64,000 bases of DNA, from NCBI RefSeq assembly GCF_000208745.1, contig NC_030856.1, positions 186,931 to 250,930 on the forward strand, given 5' to 3'. Source of the DNA: Theobroma cacao. Its lineage: Eukaryota; Streptophyta; Magnoliopsida; Malvales; Malvaceae. The position numbers were made by a program, and so were the translations under genes. How positions within the stretch are numbered: position 1 is the first letter of the stretch; each line of letters opens with the position of its first letter. The notes under the pieces are model-generated. The model was not told the origin of the DNA. It did not search any database and saw only the letters and a list, made by a program, of their open reading frames with translations. Positions 30,801 through 42,049 of this stretch are shown in pieces.

Positions 30801-31712
30801 ATGAAATAAAAGGGAGGAGTAGGAGGTCAAAATGAGCATTGCCAAATGGTGCTAACAAGACAGACTCTGAAGGCACTTCGGCAAGCAATTTAAAATCAAC
30901 AAAACTAGTTGCCAAATCCAGATAATAAAAAAAAATCCATAAGAATAATTTTTTTTTAAAAAAAAAAATACCTGTAGGTCCAGTGAAGAAAGCTAACTGC
31001 CTGAATTCAATCAAATGAAAAAGTAATGTCAGGTGCCAATAGAACAACCGGTAGCATCAAAAGAGCAAATTCAATGAAAGAACATGAATCCTTACTCAGT
31101 AGCATAACCCAAACGCTCTGCCAAAGGTGTTATACCTAGTAAGCTTAGAAAGAAGACCCACCCCTGCAATCCACCTCAGCAATTCAACAACTTATATAAA
31201 AAAGTACACAAGCAAGGAAAGAGCTCAAAAATAGAACTCACATTATGAGCAGTCGTTTTATGAACCAGGATAGCTAGAGGCCCAAAAGGCATGAGCAAGT
31301 TGAGTTTATTCGAGAAAACTACAGTCTTTATGCTCTTATAGACACCATTCCTTATCGTTTTCCTACCACCAACTGGCAAACTACTAGAAAGTGATACTTG
31401 TTCAATTGAATCAGTAGAATGTGCCTTCCGAGCATCCATTTCCGGGTTATAGAGGCACTCATCATCGAGATCATCCATTGAACTATGATCTAGTGATCCC
31501 ATCTGCTAGAGTAAGCATCTTTTCATTAGAAATGCAGACTACAATACACTCAAAAGAATTAGCAACTCAAAATGCATATTCCCCCAACCAAAAGAAGGGT
31601 GAAGAAAAACAAAAAGAGTGCTACAAGAGAATGGACAAGGGTAAAGTATTAAAAACGAAGAATTGCGTACTTCAAGGTGGGATACGACCCCCATTTGCAG
31701 CTTGTAATCCAT
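27863..31712 (-). CDS. Vacuolar cation/proton exchanger, CAX2/CAX5-like (copy A)
   Basis: Tonoplast antiporter that exchanges Ca2+, Mn2+ or other divalent cations for protons. Twelve exons: 31671-31712, 31242-31502, 31096-31163, 30972-31000, 30290-30486, 29995-30207, 29743-29880, 29155-29271, 29031-29084, 28291-28407, 28013-28109, 27863-27888, giving 452 residues in frame. The first ion-binding repeat ([10 protein letters not shown]) and the second ([10 protein letters not shown], catalytic Glu342 and His343) are both intact. An acidic loop (SDDDDEAPE) lies mid-protein, as in family members. The short first exon ([14 protein letters not shown]) is preferred as the start because the same exon, with a whole-codon indel, is conserved in copies B and C and Arabidopsis CAX5 has a similar leader. 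If it is not used, the ATG at 31502 gives 438 residues. Confidence 0.92.
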
Positions 31713-33714
31713 CTTCACGTATCAAAAGAGCAAGGAGTTCTCCACAGCCATTAACATAAAAAGCATCACAAAATCATGCGCTTGGTTTCTAAATTCCTCA
31801 AGGTCTATATATCATAAGCACAACTGAAATTTGTGCAAAAATAACCCAAAAAAAAAGTATAATATTAGCAAGCATGCTTAACATAACCAGAAATCGCAAA
31901 AAAGTAATACAATTCCAAATCAAGATCTCATCTTTCATTCGCCTACTATACTTGTATATCAATTCATACTACAATAAAATCAAACTTGAGATTTCGATTA
32001 CCAAGCCTTATATGCATCTAACAGAAACATACAGCATCGAATCAATCCCTGAAAATATTAAAGGATTCAATTCCAGACAATCAAACGCATAAAACGAAAT
32101 AAAGAAAGAAACTTTCCATCTTCTTTTTCTTCAAGTGCAGGAATTGCATCAAATATCAATGCCAACACCTAAGAAACAATCCCAGAAACAGAAACACCAA
32201 CAGAAGACCTCTAACGTCAACGGATCTGAGAAAGAACTAACCTTTATTGCAAATCTTTGCAAGCCCTCACAAGGGTATCAATCAGAAACCCCCAGAAACC
32301 AAAAAAATTCAATACTTTTCTTGACCGAAAAGAAAAAAAATGGTCTTTTTTTTTCTTTTGGTAAGAAAAAAACAGAAACCCAAGGGCAAAGGCGACCGTA
32401 CGAATTAGACCAGATTCTAGATTTTAAGCACAGTTTGGTCGGTATTTGTAGTTTAGTAACTTTTGGTACCCCTTTTCTCCGTAGATTTAAGATTGAAAAA
32501 ACAAAGAAAAAAAATAATAATGTGATAAAGGGGAGATGGGGCAAAGACAGAATTGAGTTGAACCTCCACTAACAATAGATTTAGATTGGAAAAGAAAGGT
32601 AAAAATCCATGTGTCGTTCCTGACCCTATTCCTATTTTTAATATTAGTAAGTAATATTTAATCTTTTTTCACTAATAAAAAAATGTAAAACAAAATAGAA
32701 AATGTCTGAAAAGGAGATCCATTTGCCCTTTTTAGCCTGTTTTTAAAATATCTTCGGGTTTGGGTTTGGAGGGAGTGGTGTAGCTGTTCCCACTTCTGCT
32801 CCCCTTCCAGGAACTTTCGCTCGGCCTGCTTTGATTTGTGCTAAGCTTCGTGGACGCCATTTTCAATTCATTAATCATTAATCAATCACACCATTATTCA
32901 TTCATTGTTTTGTCTTTTGCTTCTTACGACTTTCCTTGTCCTTCATTCATTCATTATTCCTGCTGCCCACCCCTTTTTGGTTAGAATATTTTGGTTTTTG
33001 AACGGTCAAACAGGCTTCTTCATCGTATCTGTAACACTATTGGATTAAACCCATTGCACGGTACATGTACAGATAGTGGGAGAAAATAAGCCAGGCTTGC
33101 TGGCTGATGCAGGCGGGCACTTGGAAAAAACAAGCACGTACACCTACATGTCAATTCATTGTTGTCATTTTCTTTCACAATCTGCTGTTTTCATTTGATT
33201 GAACCTTTATGAATTTGAAGAAAAAATATGTAAACAAAGGTCATGTTCTTGCTACGTTTGTAAAGCTTTATGAAAAGTTCCATGCAATGAATGCACCGAG
33301 TTTTATTTCTGTTGATCTGAAACAGTCACCGGACTGCAGGGCATAGTAAGATATTTGCTGTCAACACAATAATAGCAATCGTACAAGATAAAATCAGTGA
33401 GATTCTATTAGATTACCATTACGATTACTATTACGATGCAGTTAAATTGGTTCTTTGCCGAAACATCAAGTCTAGAATCAATGTTTTCCCTAAGTAACAA
33501 ACCTTCCCTAGTTGCTAAAGAAAAGCAGACAGAAATAATGCAACAGGGATTTTTGTCTGTCCATGGAAAGAGATTAGCAGGGCAGCCACCAGCTTCCCAT
33601 CCCAAGTCATCTAACAGCCCTCTGGTTTGTTGTTCTTGCGACTACTTTCCTGGACAGGTCTTCACTGATCTGCTACACTTTGATTCTCAAATTACTTCAA
33701 GTTTTAACAGATTT
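31713..33714. other. Upstream region of CAX copy A and spacer to the duplicated unit
   Basis: It should contain the promoter and 5' leader of CAX copy A; an AT-rich and poly-A-rich stretch spans 31.8-32.7 kb. The ORFs at 32135-32572 and 33436-33720 have no family features I recognise. No further gene is supported. Confidence 0.5.
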
Positions 33715-33723
33715 TTGTGAATT

Positions 33724-33817
33724 CTGATCGACTTATCTTATACTACATACATTAAAGACAGAAGATTTTTCTGATCGACTTATCTTATACTACATACATT
33801 AAAGACAGAAGATTTTT
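33724..33817. repeat. 47-bp perfect tandem duplication in the 3' flank of CAX copy B
   Basis: The unit beginning ctgatcgacttatcttatac occurs at 33724-33770 and again at 33771-33817. The corresponding place in duplication unit 2 (near 42906) has a single copy. The tandem event is therefore probably younger than the 4-kb duplication. Confidence 0.9.
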
Positions 33818-34147
33818 CTTACATTCCTATATACAGATAAGATTTTCCATATACATCTGGAGAAGTCTTAAGAGAACAGAGAATAGACCTCGGCTCCCGT
33901 AAAGAGGAGCACTACTCGTTATGCTAGCTAACATGTGTGATGAATGATAGTAGCATAATAATCCATCACCTCTTTCTTCTTGTAGGTTTAGAATTCTACT
34001 CCTAAGTAATACCACAGCTTCAATCGATCCTGTTGTTGGTTGCTTATCATCTGCAAAATCTATGAGCGGTTCGATTAGTATGAAGCATGGCTTAAACAAT
34101 GGCAGGCAGCAGCTATGAAGGCAAACCCAGAAAAGGAGAGAATCATA

Positions 34148-36698
34148 TCAGGCGGACAAAGTGGCTAACCAGGAGGAAGGGTCTTCATGTACAAAGTAAC
34201 TTGCAGACACTATCAGATAGCTGAAAAGAAGCATTAGTCCCTTGAAGTAATTGGCAGTTCCTTCCTGGAAACAACACATGGTGTAGGTTGAATTACATAT
34301 TTAACAGAAGAAAGAGTGATGGAGAAACATTGATAGACCTCTTCTCTGACTATCCCTTTGATTTTACCATATTCTAGACTAGAGCTGCAGTCTTCTCTCT
34401 TCAGAGTTAGTACATCTTTTTATTTATTCTTATTACTTTTTCCAGTTGGGCTCTTGACATACATACCTGCATCAAGAAGGCTACAAATAGAACAGTCATG
34501 ACCAGAGTTGCTGTCTTGAAAAGTTGAAAGTTTAAGTCCACCGGGCGCTCAAATATCCATCCGATAACAACTAACAAGGGAATCTGTGGTAAACAATAAT
34601 GCAAATTTCAGATACATGCTAGGCAAAAAGAACAACAACAGCAGATTTGCAGTTAAAACAAGATAAATGATCAAGCATTCAAACGATGCAACATGGGAAC
34701 AACCCAAGTTCCCTGTATGAGCTACTAAAGGCTATGGTAGAGGGGCATCTTTGATCATTTCCTGATACATCAGAAAGAAACAACACTGTTGTTTGACTTC
34801 TGAACGCAAACTACACGTTCACAAAGGAACTTTTGTGAGATGAAAATCACCTACCCAAAGCATGGAAATCTGCGTTGATGACCCTATTGCTACTCCCAAA
34901 GACACATCCTGCAGAGAAATTCAATTAAACTGGAAACGATAAGCTGCAAAAATTTTCAGAAATGGAAAGAAAAATCCCTCACAAGTTTGTTTTTCATGGC
35001 AAACATGACTGAGGTTGTAACTGCTGCGGTGTTCCCACCTATGGGAAGCAAGATAACAGTAATAAAAGCGACCGGTACACCCCAAGCCAGAGATGCTTCC
35101 TGCAAAAACCAGCAATCAAGACAAAGGTCATCTGTCTTGGAAGAAAGATCTACAAAATATTTTAAGAAAAGGTGATCAGCATATATTACCTCTATGGCAT
35201 CAACCAGATACTCCGAAAGGATAGAGATCGCAGCTGCCATAAATGCAAGCCAGATCACTGATTCCCATTTAGAGATCTCTGGGGCTTCTTCATCATCATC
35301 TAAGTTGTCTCCATTCTGACTTTCTTCCTGATTTCATACCATTTGTCAAACCTCTAACTACTACTATGTCAAAAGAATGGAAGAGAAAAGAGAAAATTAA
35401 CACTAGGGATGATGGATCACCAGATCATTTAGATTCTTTAACTGGAAAACGATATAGGCAATATAGGCTGGAAGCATGATACAACCACTAAATCTTGAGA
35501 GAGCCAACTCTGATATCCCCAAATGCACTTCCTTGTGTGTGCTATGGAGGAATGCTGGGAGCAGTAGGTCCATGACCGCCATCAACAGCAGTCCTGAATT
35601 GACAACAGCTGTCGGCTGCATGCAAGTTTAGCTTAGCGTTTGGATGAATAAAAAGTAAACAAAGGAACTGAAAGAAAATCAGAAAGAAATGGCAATATAT
35701 TAACCTTGCTGAAAACCTGCTCCTTTCTAACAATCCCACCAAAGAAGAATGCACATTCCAGAACAAACAACAGGTTTGACAGAAGTGAGCCACGCAATGC
35801 AAGCTGAACAACATGTATCTTTCCAGTTCTCAGTGCATAGATTGATATAATCAGCTCTGTTGCATTCCCGAATGCAGCATTTAGAAGACCCCCGACTGCA
35901 AATTTTCATCTCAAAATATCAACTAATACTTGAGGAACAAACTGAAGTTGGCCAGAAACTAGATGTGGATGTTTCTGCAACAAGCACTGATATTGATGTG
36001 AGATCCTGTAGAACAAATAAACAATACCTGTAGGTCCACTGTAAAAAGCCAACTGCCTTCGATGAGAGCAAACAAAAATTCAATGTTAGCTTCTAAACCA
36101 AACAACCTTTTCTGAAATCGGAAAAGAGTAATTTACAGGGAAAGAACATCAGAATCCTTACTCTGTAGTATAACCTAAACGCTCAGCCAAAGGCATTATA
36201 CCCAATAAGCCAAAAATAAAGACCCAACCCTGTGATCCAATTCAGCAAATATCAATGGCATGCACATTACCGTACCACTCTATCAACAAAGAAAAGTGTA
36301 TGATACATATAAAAACTTACATTCTGACCAGTCGTTTTCTGGACGACGATTGCTAGAGGCCCAAAGGGAATCAGCAAGTTGAATTTCTTTGACAGAACTA
36401 CAGTTTTTATACTCTTGTACACGCCTCTACCTCTACCACCATCTGGCAAACTAACAGAAAATGATTCTTGTTGATCTACAGCATTAACAGAATGTCGAGC
36501 ATCCCTTCCCAGGTTGTCATCAACCTCATGCGTGGACCTGTCATCTAGTGATTGCATCTGCTACATCACGCATCAACCAGAGATTAGAAACCAACACCAC
36601 CTCAGCAACTCAAACTGCAGACTGTGTATTGTTTTCTGCACTAAAATACTTACTTCAAGGTGGGATTTGACCCCAAATATTTGCAGCTTGTAATCCAT
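34148..36698 (-). CDS. CAX2/CAX5-like cation/proton exchanger with altered second ion site (copy B)
   Basis: Family of vacuolar divalent cation/proton antiporters. Exons: 36654-36698, 36321-36557, 36162-36229, 36028-36056, 35705-35895, 35421-35615, 35190-35327, 34983-35099, 34855-34908, 34467-34583, 34148-34264; 435 residues, all phases consistent and no internal stop. The first repeat [10 protein letters not shown] is kept. The second repeat reads [10 protein letters not shown] instead of [10 protein letters not shown], so the catalytic Glu and His positions are Ala327 and Val328. Other changes from copy A: VLG to VLE near the end of exon 5, and FKTATL for FETATL. The last 26-nt exon of copy A is not used: translation runs on past the old donor to ...[12 protein letters not shown], or a stop arises at the junction. 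It is expressed and inactive, altered in specificity, or an early pseudogene; the intact frame argues against simple decay. Confidence 0.85.
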
Positions 36699-37762
36699 CT
36701 TCTTGTGTTTAAATTTAATAATACCAGGATTAGTTCCCTATCCCTGCTGATTAAAGGAGCACCCCTCATTCATTCGCTTCAGTTTCATGGTTTTTCAGTT
36801 CTCATCAATGTCTAACTTTTTCATTTTTGAATATATAAAATCATCACTCACGATCTAACGCAGATCATCACGACTAACTTTCAAAAGAAACTCATCGAAC
36901 ATAACCAAAAACATAGCAAATATGCCGAAGATAATCCAATGATATTTCAAATCTAGTAAAGGAATTAAAACCAAGCTTCGGAACTGTAGTTACTAATTCT
37001 TCAATGGAAAGGTATTCGACAACATCAAATCAATCCTCTCGAAATGCAATCTTAAAGGAATAAATTAACTCCAAGCAATCAAAAAGCATGCATGTAAAAG
37101 CAAACAGTATAAGATTAACACAATCAAAGCACGAAGAACAATTGTTTTTCTTTTTTTTTTTTGTCATTTTTGACAACTACCTTTTCAAGTGCACAAATTG
37201 CAAGCCACACGTTTCCTACCATCACTCCTACTCCTGCTCAAACTCAAACTCAAATCACTCCCTAAAATGATCCACCCATTACCCTTACCTTGCTGACTTA
37301 GTCAACCCATATGCAAAAGCCAAAGTGGTAAAACAGCAGTCTTTTTTTTTGGAAAGGCAGATCTAAAGTAGCAGTCTTGGTCATGTAGTATATACAATTA
37401 TGAAAGAACAGACTACCGTAGCAAAGCAAAACCAGCAGCCGTATTGGCCAATGGCCGCGCAGAACGTAGCATTTGCATGGAACGCGTAGATCAACTTTGC
37501 CACATGAAACATGAAACCAAACCTGCTTGTCAGATTTATGTTTTTACCTTCCTAAAGGAATCAACGTAGACCCTTCTGCTGGAACAAGAACACCTTGGCG
37601 ATATTGGACTAAACACATGTAAAACTGCCCTGTCCCAGCGAGAATAGCTTGCTTGCTGCATGCACCAAGGTTCAAGGTGGTTTGCTTTTTCCTTGAGATA
37701 TGAGAATGGGATGTCTTAAATCAAACTCCGAGTTAAACAGCAGAAACATGGTTTTAAAGTTG
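36699..37762. other. 5' flank of CAX copy B (part of duplication unit 1)
   Basis: Non-coding by eye; near-identical to 45828-46895. Both copies carry a CATGCATG palindrome (37086-37093 and 46217-46224), which matches the RY core, about 390 bp upstream of the proposed start. Relevance to expression is untested. Confidence 0.55.
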
Positions 37763-37820
37763 GATTCTTTTCACAAATACCCCTCATATTTGAGGTATTT
37801 TTGATAATAACCTTATTTTG

Positions 37821-38890
37821 TAATTTTAACTATTTTTAATCAAAAGAAATTAATTATAGACAAAATTACCTTTAGTGAAACCGATCTATATGTTTAGGTC
37901 TGTGCTTCCAATCTATTCATATTCTTTGAGCTTTCCTTGCCAGACCCTTCGTATTTGAAGTATTTTTTACTATAAAGAAAAACCTTTAAGCATTTTGAAA
38001 CAATTTTTACTACACGAAGAAAAATCTTTGAGCATTTTGAGTATTTTTATACATTTTCGAGTAAGTTTTTATCTATGAAGAAAAACCTTTGAGCATTTTT
38101 CGTGCAGTAGACGTATTTGTTGATTATGCTGTTAAATGAAATATGGTGTAATATTTGAAGTTGTTGATTTTATTAAATGAAATTTAGTAGTTTTGGTGGT
38201 TTTTAGGCATTACATAACTGATTTTTGGACATCACGTGCTTAGTTTTTAGGTATTGCGTTACTGATTTGTAGATAATGCGTGACTGATTTTTATATATTG
38301 CATTATTGGTTGATATGGTATTACGTGACTGGTTGATATGCATTACGTAATTGGTTAGTAAAACATTACGTAAATAGTTAGTAAGACATTACGTGACTTA
38401 AGGCATTACCTAAAAATTAGTCACGCAATATCTAAAATCAGTTACGCAATGCCTAAAAATTAGATACGCTATAATTAAGTTATGCAATGTCTAAAAATCA
38501 GTCTTGCAATATTTAAAAACCAATGACATAATGTTTAAAAACTAATAATACAATACCTAGTAACTAAATTGTCAAAGCCATACAATATTTTAATTTACAT
38601 ATATGTTTAATCAATTTCAACCCCTCAACTTTGAGGTTTTATGAATAAACCAATAAACCTAAGAACGTAAAACATATACCTTGATGTCATCTCTACTCTT
38701 TGGGATGACAACAAAGAGTCGGATGGCGAGATAAATCGTATTTGGCAAGAGAGAAATCAAGATTTAATTTTAAAATTTTTGTCTAGATGGCAGGATAGAG
38801 AAAACTGAAACCATTTTAATTTGTCTGAAATTGGTTAAAAAGTATTGTTGTCAAGTTATGTAAAAAATTGATTAAAAATAGTTAAAATTA
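37821..38890. repeat. Foldback region with 23-bp perfect terminal inverted repeats
   Basis: taattttaactatttttaat plus CAA at 37821-37843 is the exact reverse complement of 38868-38890. Between the arms lie three degenerate direct copies of a unit with aaaaacctttgagcatttt (about 37960-38100) and an inverted minisatellite (38200-38567). There is no ORF of note. It looks like a non-autonomous foldback or Mutator-type element, with the copia LTR beginning at 38899, 8 bp beyond the right arm. Target-site duplications could not be found. Confidence 0.6.
38200..38567. repeat. 22-bp minisatellite in head-to-head orientation
   Basis: About nine degenerate units of roughly 22 bp, consensus near attacgtgactgatttttag, run forward to about 38400. 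About seven units in the reverse-complement sense follow to 38567. The switch is near 38398-38410. Together they can fold into a long imperfect hairpin. Several units carry an ACGT core. Confidence 0.75.
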
Positions 38891-38898
38891 TAATGAAG

Positions 38899-39173
38899 TG
38901 TTATGAAAAAATAACTTAAAAGAACAAATAAAGATAACTTGAAAGAATAATTAAAGAAAAGAAAGAAAATATTTAAAAGAGATTTTATTGAAGTATGTGA
39001 TTACAAATGAACCGAGGGGCCTATTTATAGGCAATTAACCCCCTTATCTTGATAGAGTTTACAAGATGAAGATAACACTTAGGGATAAGATAGATTAAAT
39101 CTTAATCCAACTTAATTTACATCAAATCTAGATATAGATAACATAAATGGATATTTACAAAATATTCATAACA
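38899..39173 (-). repeat. Copia 3' LTR with polypurine tract at 39174-39182
   Basis: A 275-bp segment bounded by TGTTATGA and TCATAACA, the expected TG...CA palindromic ends. On the minus strand the sequence just before it is AAAGGAGAG (39174-39182), a typical polypurine tract. TATAAATA on the minus strand near 39018-39032 fits an LTR promoter. The partner 5' LTR is not in the window. Confidence 0.8.
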
Positions 39174-40590
39174 CTCTCCTTTAAATATCCATTATATTAA
39201 AAATATGTCTCATAAAACCTTATAAGGAAAAAACCTCATGGGAAAAAATCAGAGCAAAGGAAAGAGAGTACATAATTCTTTTCAAAAATACGCTTTTGAA
39301 ATATTGCCTCATTAAAAACTTTATCAAGAAAAACTAAGTGAGAAAACCTTGATGAAAAGAGTATAATGCATATTTTACTTCCACTGCATTATTTAAAATA
39401 TTTAAAACAACGTATTCCAATTTTTTGTACCAATTTTTTGAATGTTGCAGTAGGAAGGGCTTTAGTAAATAAATATGCTAGATTGTCATTTGAACGAATT
39501 TGTTGAACACTAATATCACCATTTTCTTAGAGATCATGAATGGAGAAGAATTTTGGTAAAATATGTTTTGTTCGATCGCCTTTAATATATCCTTCTTTTT
39601 ACTGTGCTATACAAGCAGTATTATCTTCGTATAATATTGTTGGAATTTCTTTTTTAGTTGACAAGCTGCACACTTCTCGGATATGTTGAGTTAGAGATCT
39701 TAACTATATACATTCATGACTTGCCTCGTGAATTGTTAAAATTTTTGCATGGTTAGAAGAAGTAGCAACTAAAGTTTGTTTTACAGAATGTCATGAAATA
39801 GTCGTATCTGCATATGTGAATAAGTAACCTATCTAGGATCGAGCTTTGTGTGAATCTAATAAATATTTTGCATTTGCATAACCAATTAAATATGATTTTA
39901 TTGCATTTGAATAATATAAGCTCATATCCATTGTTCCTTAGAGATATCGAAGTATATGTTTAATTTTATTTTAATGTCTTCGAGTTAGAGAAGAACCATA
40001 TTTTGCTAATAAATTCATAGCAAATGATATATCAGGTCGTGTATTGGTAGCAAGATACATTAATACTCAAATTACATTAAGATATGATATTTCAGGATCA
40101 AGAAGTTTTTCGTTATCCTCATGAGGTTGGAAATGGTTTTTTTTCATATCTAAAGATCTTACAACCATTAGTGAACTCAATGGATGTGCTTTGCTCATAT
40201 AAAATCGTTTTAGCACTTTCGTTATATAATTAGATTGATGGACAAAAATTTCATTTGTCAAGTGTTCAATATGAAGACCCACACAAAACTTTATTTTTCT
40301 AAAATTTGTCATCTCAAATTCTTTCTTTAAATAATCCACGGTTTTTTTATAACTCTTCAGGAGTTTCAATAATATTTAGATCATCAACATAAACAGCAAT
40401 TATCACAAATTCAAATCAGAATATTTTTATAAAAACACATGGGCATATAGGGTCATTTTTATAGCCTTCTTTCGATAAATATTCACTAAGATAATTATAC
40501 AACATGCATCCGGATTGTTTTAATCCATATAAAAATTTATTTAATTCGATCGAATAAATCTCCTAGGAATTCAAATTTTGTGTTTTAAGC
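38899..40590 (-). mobile_element. 5'-truncated, decayed Ty1/copia retrotransposon
   Basis: It reads on the minus strand. From high to low coordinates: reverse-transcriptase remnants (LYGLKQSGCMLYNYLSEYL near 40.5 kb; the catalytic YVDD at 40380-40391; FEMTNFRKIKFCVGLHIEH to 40.1 kb), an RNase H region near 39.48-39.64 kb (LYEDNTACIAQ, then KEGYIKGDRTKHI) with stop codons, a polypurine tract and the 3' LTR. Gag, protease, integrase and the 5' LTR are missing. Stops within the RT (after TPEEL) and RNase H show that it cannot be autonomous. Confidence 0.88.
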
Positions 40591-40604
40591 AACTTAAAAA
40601 AGGC

Positions 40605-41950
40605 AGTCAATAATTGAAATATTGTCCTTTTTCATCATCAAAAGGTTTCTTCCAAGTTGTATTAATATAGAAATTGATAACAGAAAAAGTATTAATGGAG
40701 AAATAAAGAAATCAAAAGAAAAAAACATTAAGTTTATACCATTAAAAGGTGCAACACTCGTCTACGAAACACTGGTACTATGTAGTCCACTATAGAAACA
40801 AAATTAATCTTTCTATTGAGAATTAATTCATGCTTTGAAAGTTCCCTATTATTTATATTTTTGTTTTTTTCAATTTGTCTTTGATTTTTTATTTTTTTCG
40901 TTTTCTTTTCTATTTATATTTTGTGAAAAAAATTAAAAAAAAAAGAATTTAATAAAAGTGTTGTCAATCCATCTCTGACAATGAGATGTGAAAAAAGAAT
41001 TTGATAAAGAAAAATATTAATAAAGAAATAAATAAATCAAAAGAAAATGCATTAAAGTATATATGAAACTTTATTAAAAGCTGAAAAAAATAGTTTAACT
41101 TTATCGAAAGCTCTCTCTATAGAAATTCCTACTTTCAATCCTTAAGATCAATATATCCTTATTGAAAATATTGATTTTAATACTAATAATCTCATTGTAA
41201 GCCAACTTCCATCAACTCCATTCAAGTGCCTAGAGTTAGAATATTTATTATTTTCTAATAATGCCTTGGAGGGAAGTGTGCCGTAAGAAATTGGAAATTT
41301 GACTAGATTAAGCTTGTTGTACCTTGATCATAACAATCTAACAGGTATGCTTAATGTGAGCCTTCTTTTAGACAAAATATTTTGTGAGAAGCAGTAACTA
41401 TAGATTATATTTAAAAAAGAGAAGGGATGAAAAATCCCATACAAACTTTTTTTCCTTCAGACAAATTAAATGATTAGTTGGTAATTTAATTTTAGTCATG
41501 AGTTCAGATTTATGATTGTAATTTTCATTTAAGTTTAACTTGAGAATTTTAATTTGAAAGAAGATGTTTAAATTTCAAATATTGTATAAGTATGGGTGAT
41601 AAAACTCATGATAATATGACTTTCTTCTAAGATACATAGGAATTAGCGTATGATTTGGGTTGAGTTAGATATTATTATGATTTACATAAATTAAAATAAA
41701 TTGTGAATTCAATATAAAAATTAAATATAAATTTAATTTCACGATTAGTATTTATCATTTCTTAAATTTTAAAGTAAATGTTGCATGAAAAAGACAGCCA
41801 ATAACTGAAATATTGTCTGCTTCATTTGTCCTTTTTCATCATCAAAAGGTTTCTTTCAAGTTGTATTAATATAGAATTTGATAAAATTAAGAAACAGCAT
41901 TAATGGAGAAATAAAGAAATCAAAAGAAAAAGCATTAAGTTATATTAAAA
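40605..41950. repeat. Dispersed direct repeats (about 130 bp) flanking the LRR fragment
   Basis: A unit running from cagtcaataattgaaatatt through tttttcatcatcaaaaggtt to aaagaaatcaaaagaaaaa lies at about 40605-40735 and again at about 41793-41950. A shorter, more diverged relative is at about 41000-41060. The two full copies bracket the LRR gene fragment and may be part of what duplicated or moved with it. Confidence 0.75.
41098..41640 (+). pseudogene. Inverted fragment of the LRR receptor-like protein gene
   Basis: The plus strand reads TNNLIVSQLPSTPFKCLELE, then SNNALEGSVP, a stop, EIGNLTRLSLLYLDHNNLTG. This matches the LRR exon at 62666-62945 on the minus strand (TNNFIVGQLPSTLFECQELE ... 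FNNSLEGGVPLEIKNLTRLR). The match continues past the splice site into the intron: 41449-41640 parallels the minus strand of about 62450-62640 (for example caaattaaatgattagttgg). It is therefore a genomic copy of part of that gene or a close relative, in opposite orientation and interrupted by a stop. Confidence 0.8.
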
Positions 41951-42049
41951 ATAGATTAGTGAAATCTGCAAATTAAAAATTAAGGTATCATAATCAAACC
42001 GCAATGTCAATGGAAGTGGAGCTGAGAATATCAACCAGACTTTGCTCTA

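Larger units (their letters stand above)
33715..37762. repeat. Segmental duplication unit 1 (contains CAX copy B)
   Basis: About 4.05 kb that is near-identical to 42898-46895, including introns, 3' flank and about 1 kb of 5' flank of the CAX gene. Differences are a few bases per hundred in the stretches I aligned by eye. Homology begins at ttgtgaattctgatc and ends at ggttttaaagtt in both units. The period is about 9.18 kb. Confidence 0.9.

Noticed and set aside
31421..31759. Plus-strand ORF antisense to CAX copy A exons 1-2
   Set aside because: It is a shadow of the coding strand and leader, with no independent features.
33436..33720. 94-residue plus-strand ORF next to the duplication border
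   Set aside because: No recognisable family and an equally long antisense frame; treated as chance.
38200..38567. Array of about 22-bp repeats resembling a CRISPR
   Set aside because: The units are contiguous without unique spacers, are degenerate, invert orientation midway and sit in plant nuclear DNA.
40067..40369. Minus-strand ORF of 100 residues
   Set aside because: Not an independent gene: it is copia reverse-transcriptase sequence within the truncated element.
39174..41000. A 5' LTR for the copia element
   Set aside because: I looked for a second TGTTATGA...TCATAACA segment at higher coordinates and found none; the element is 5'-truncated near 40590.
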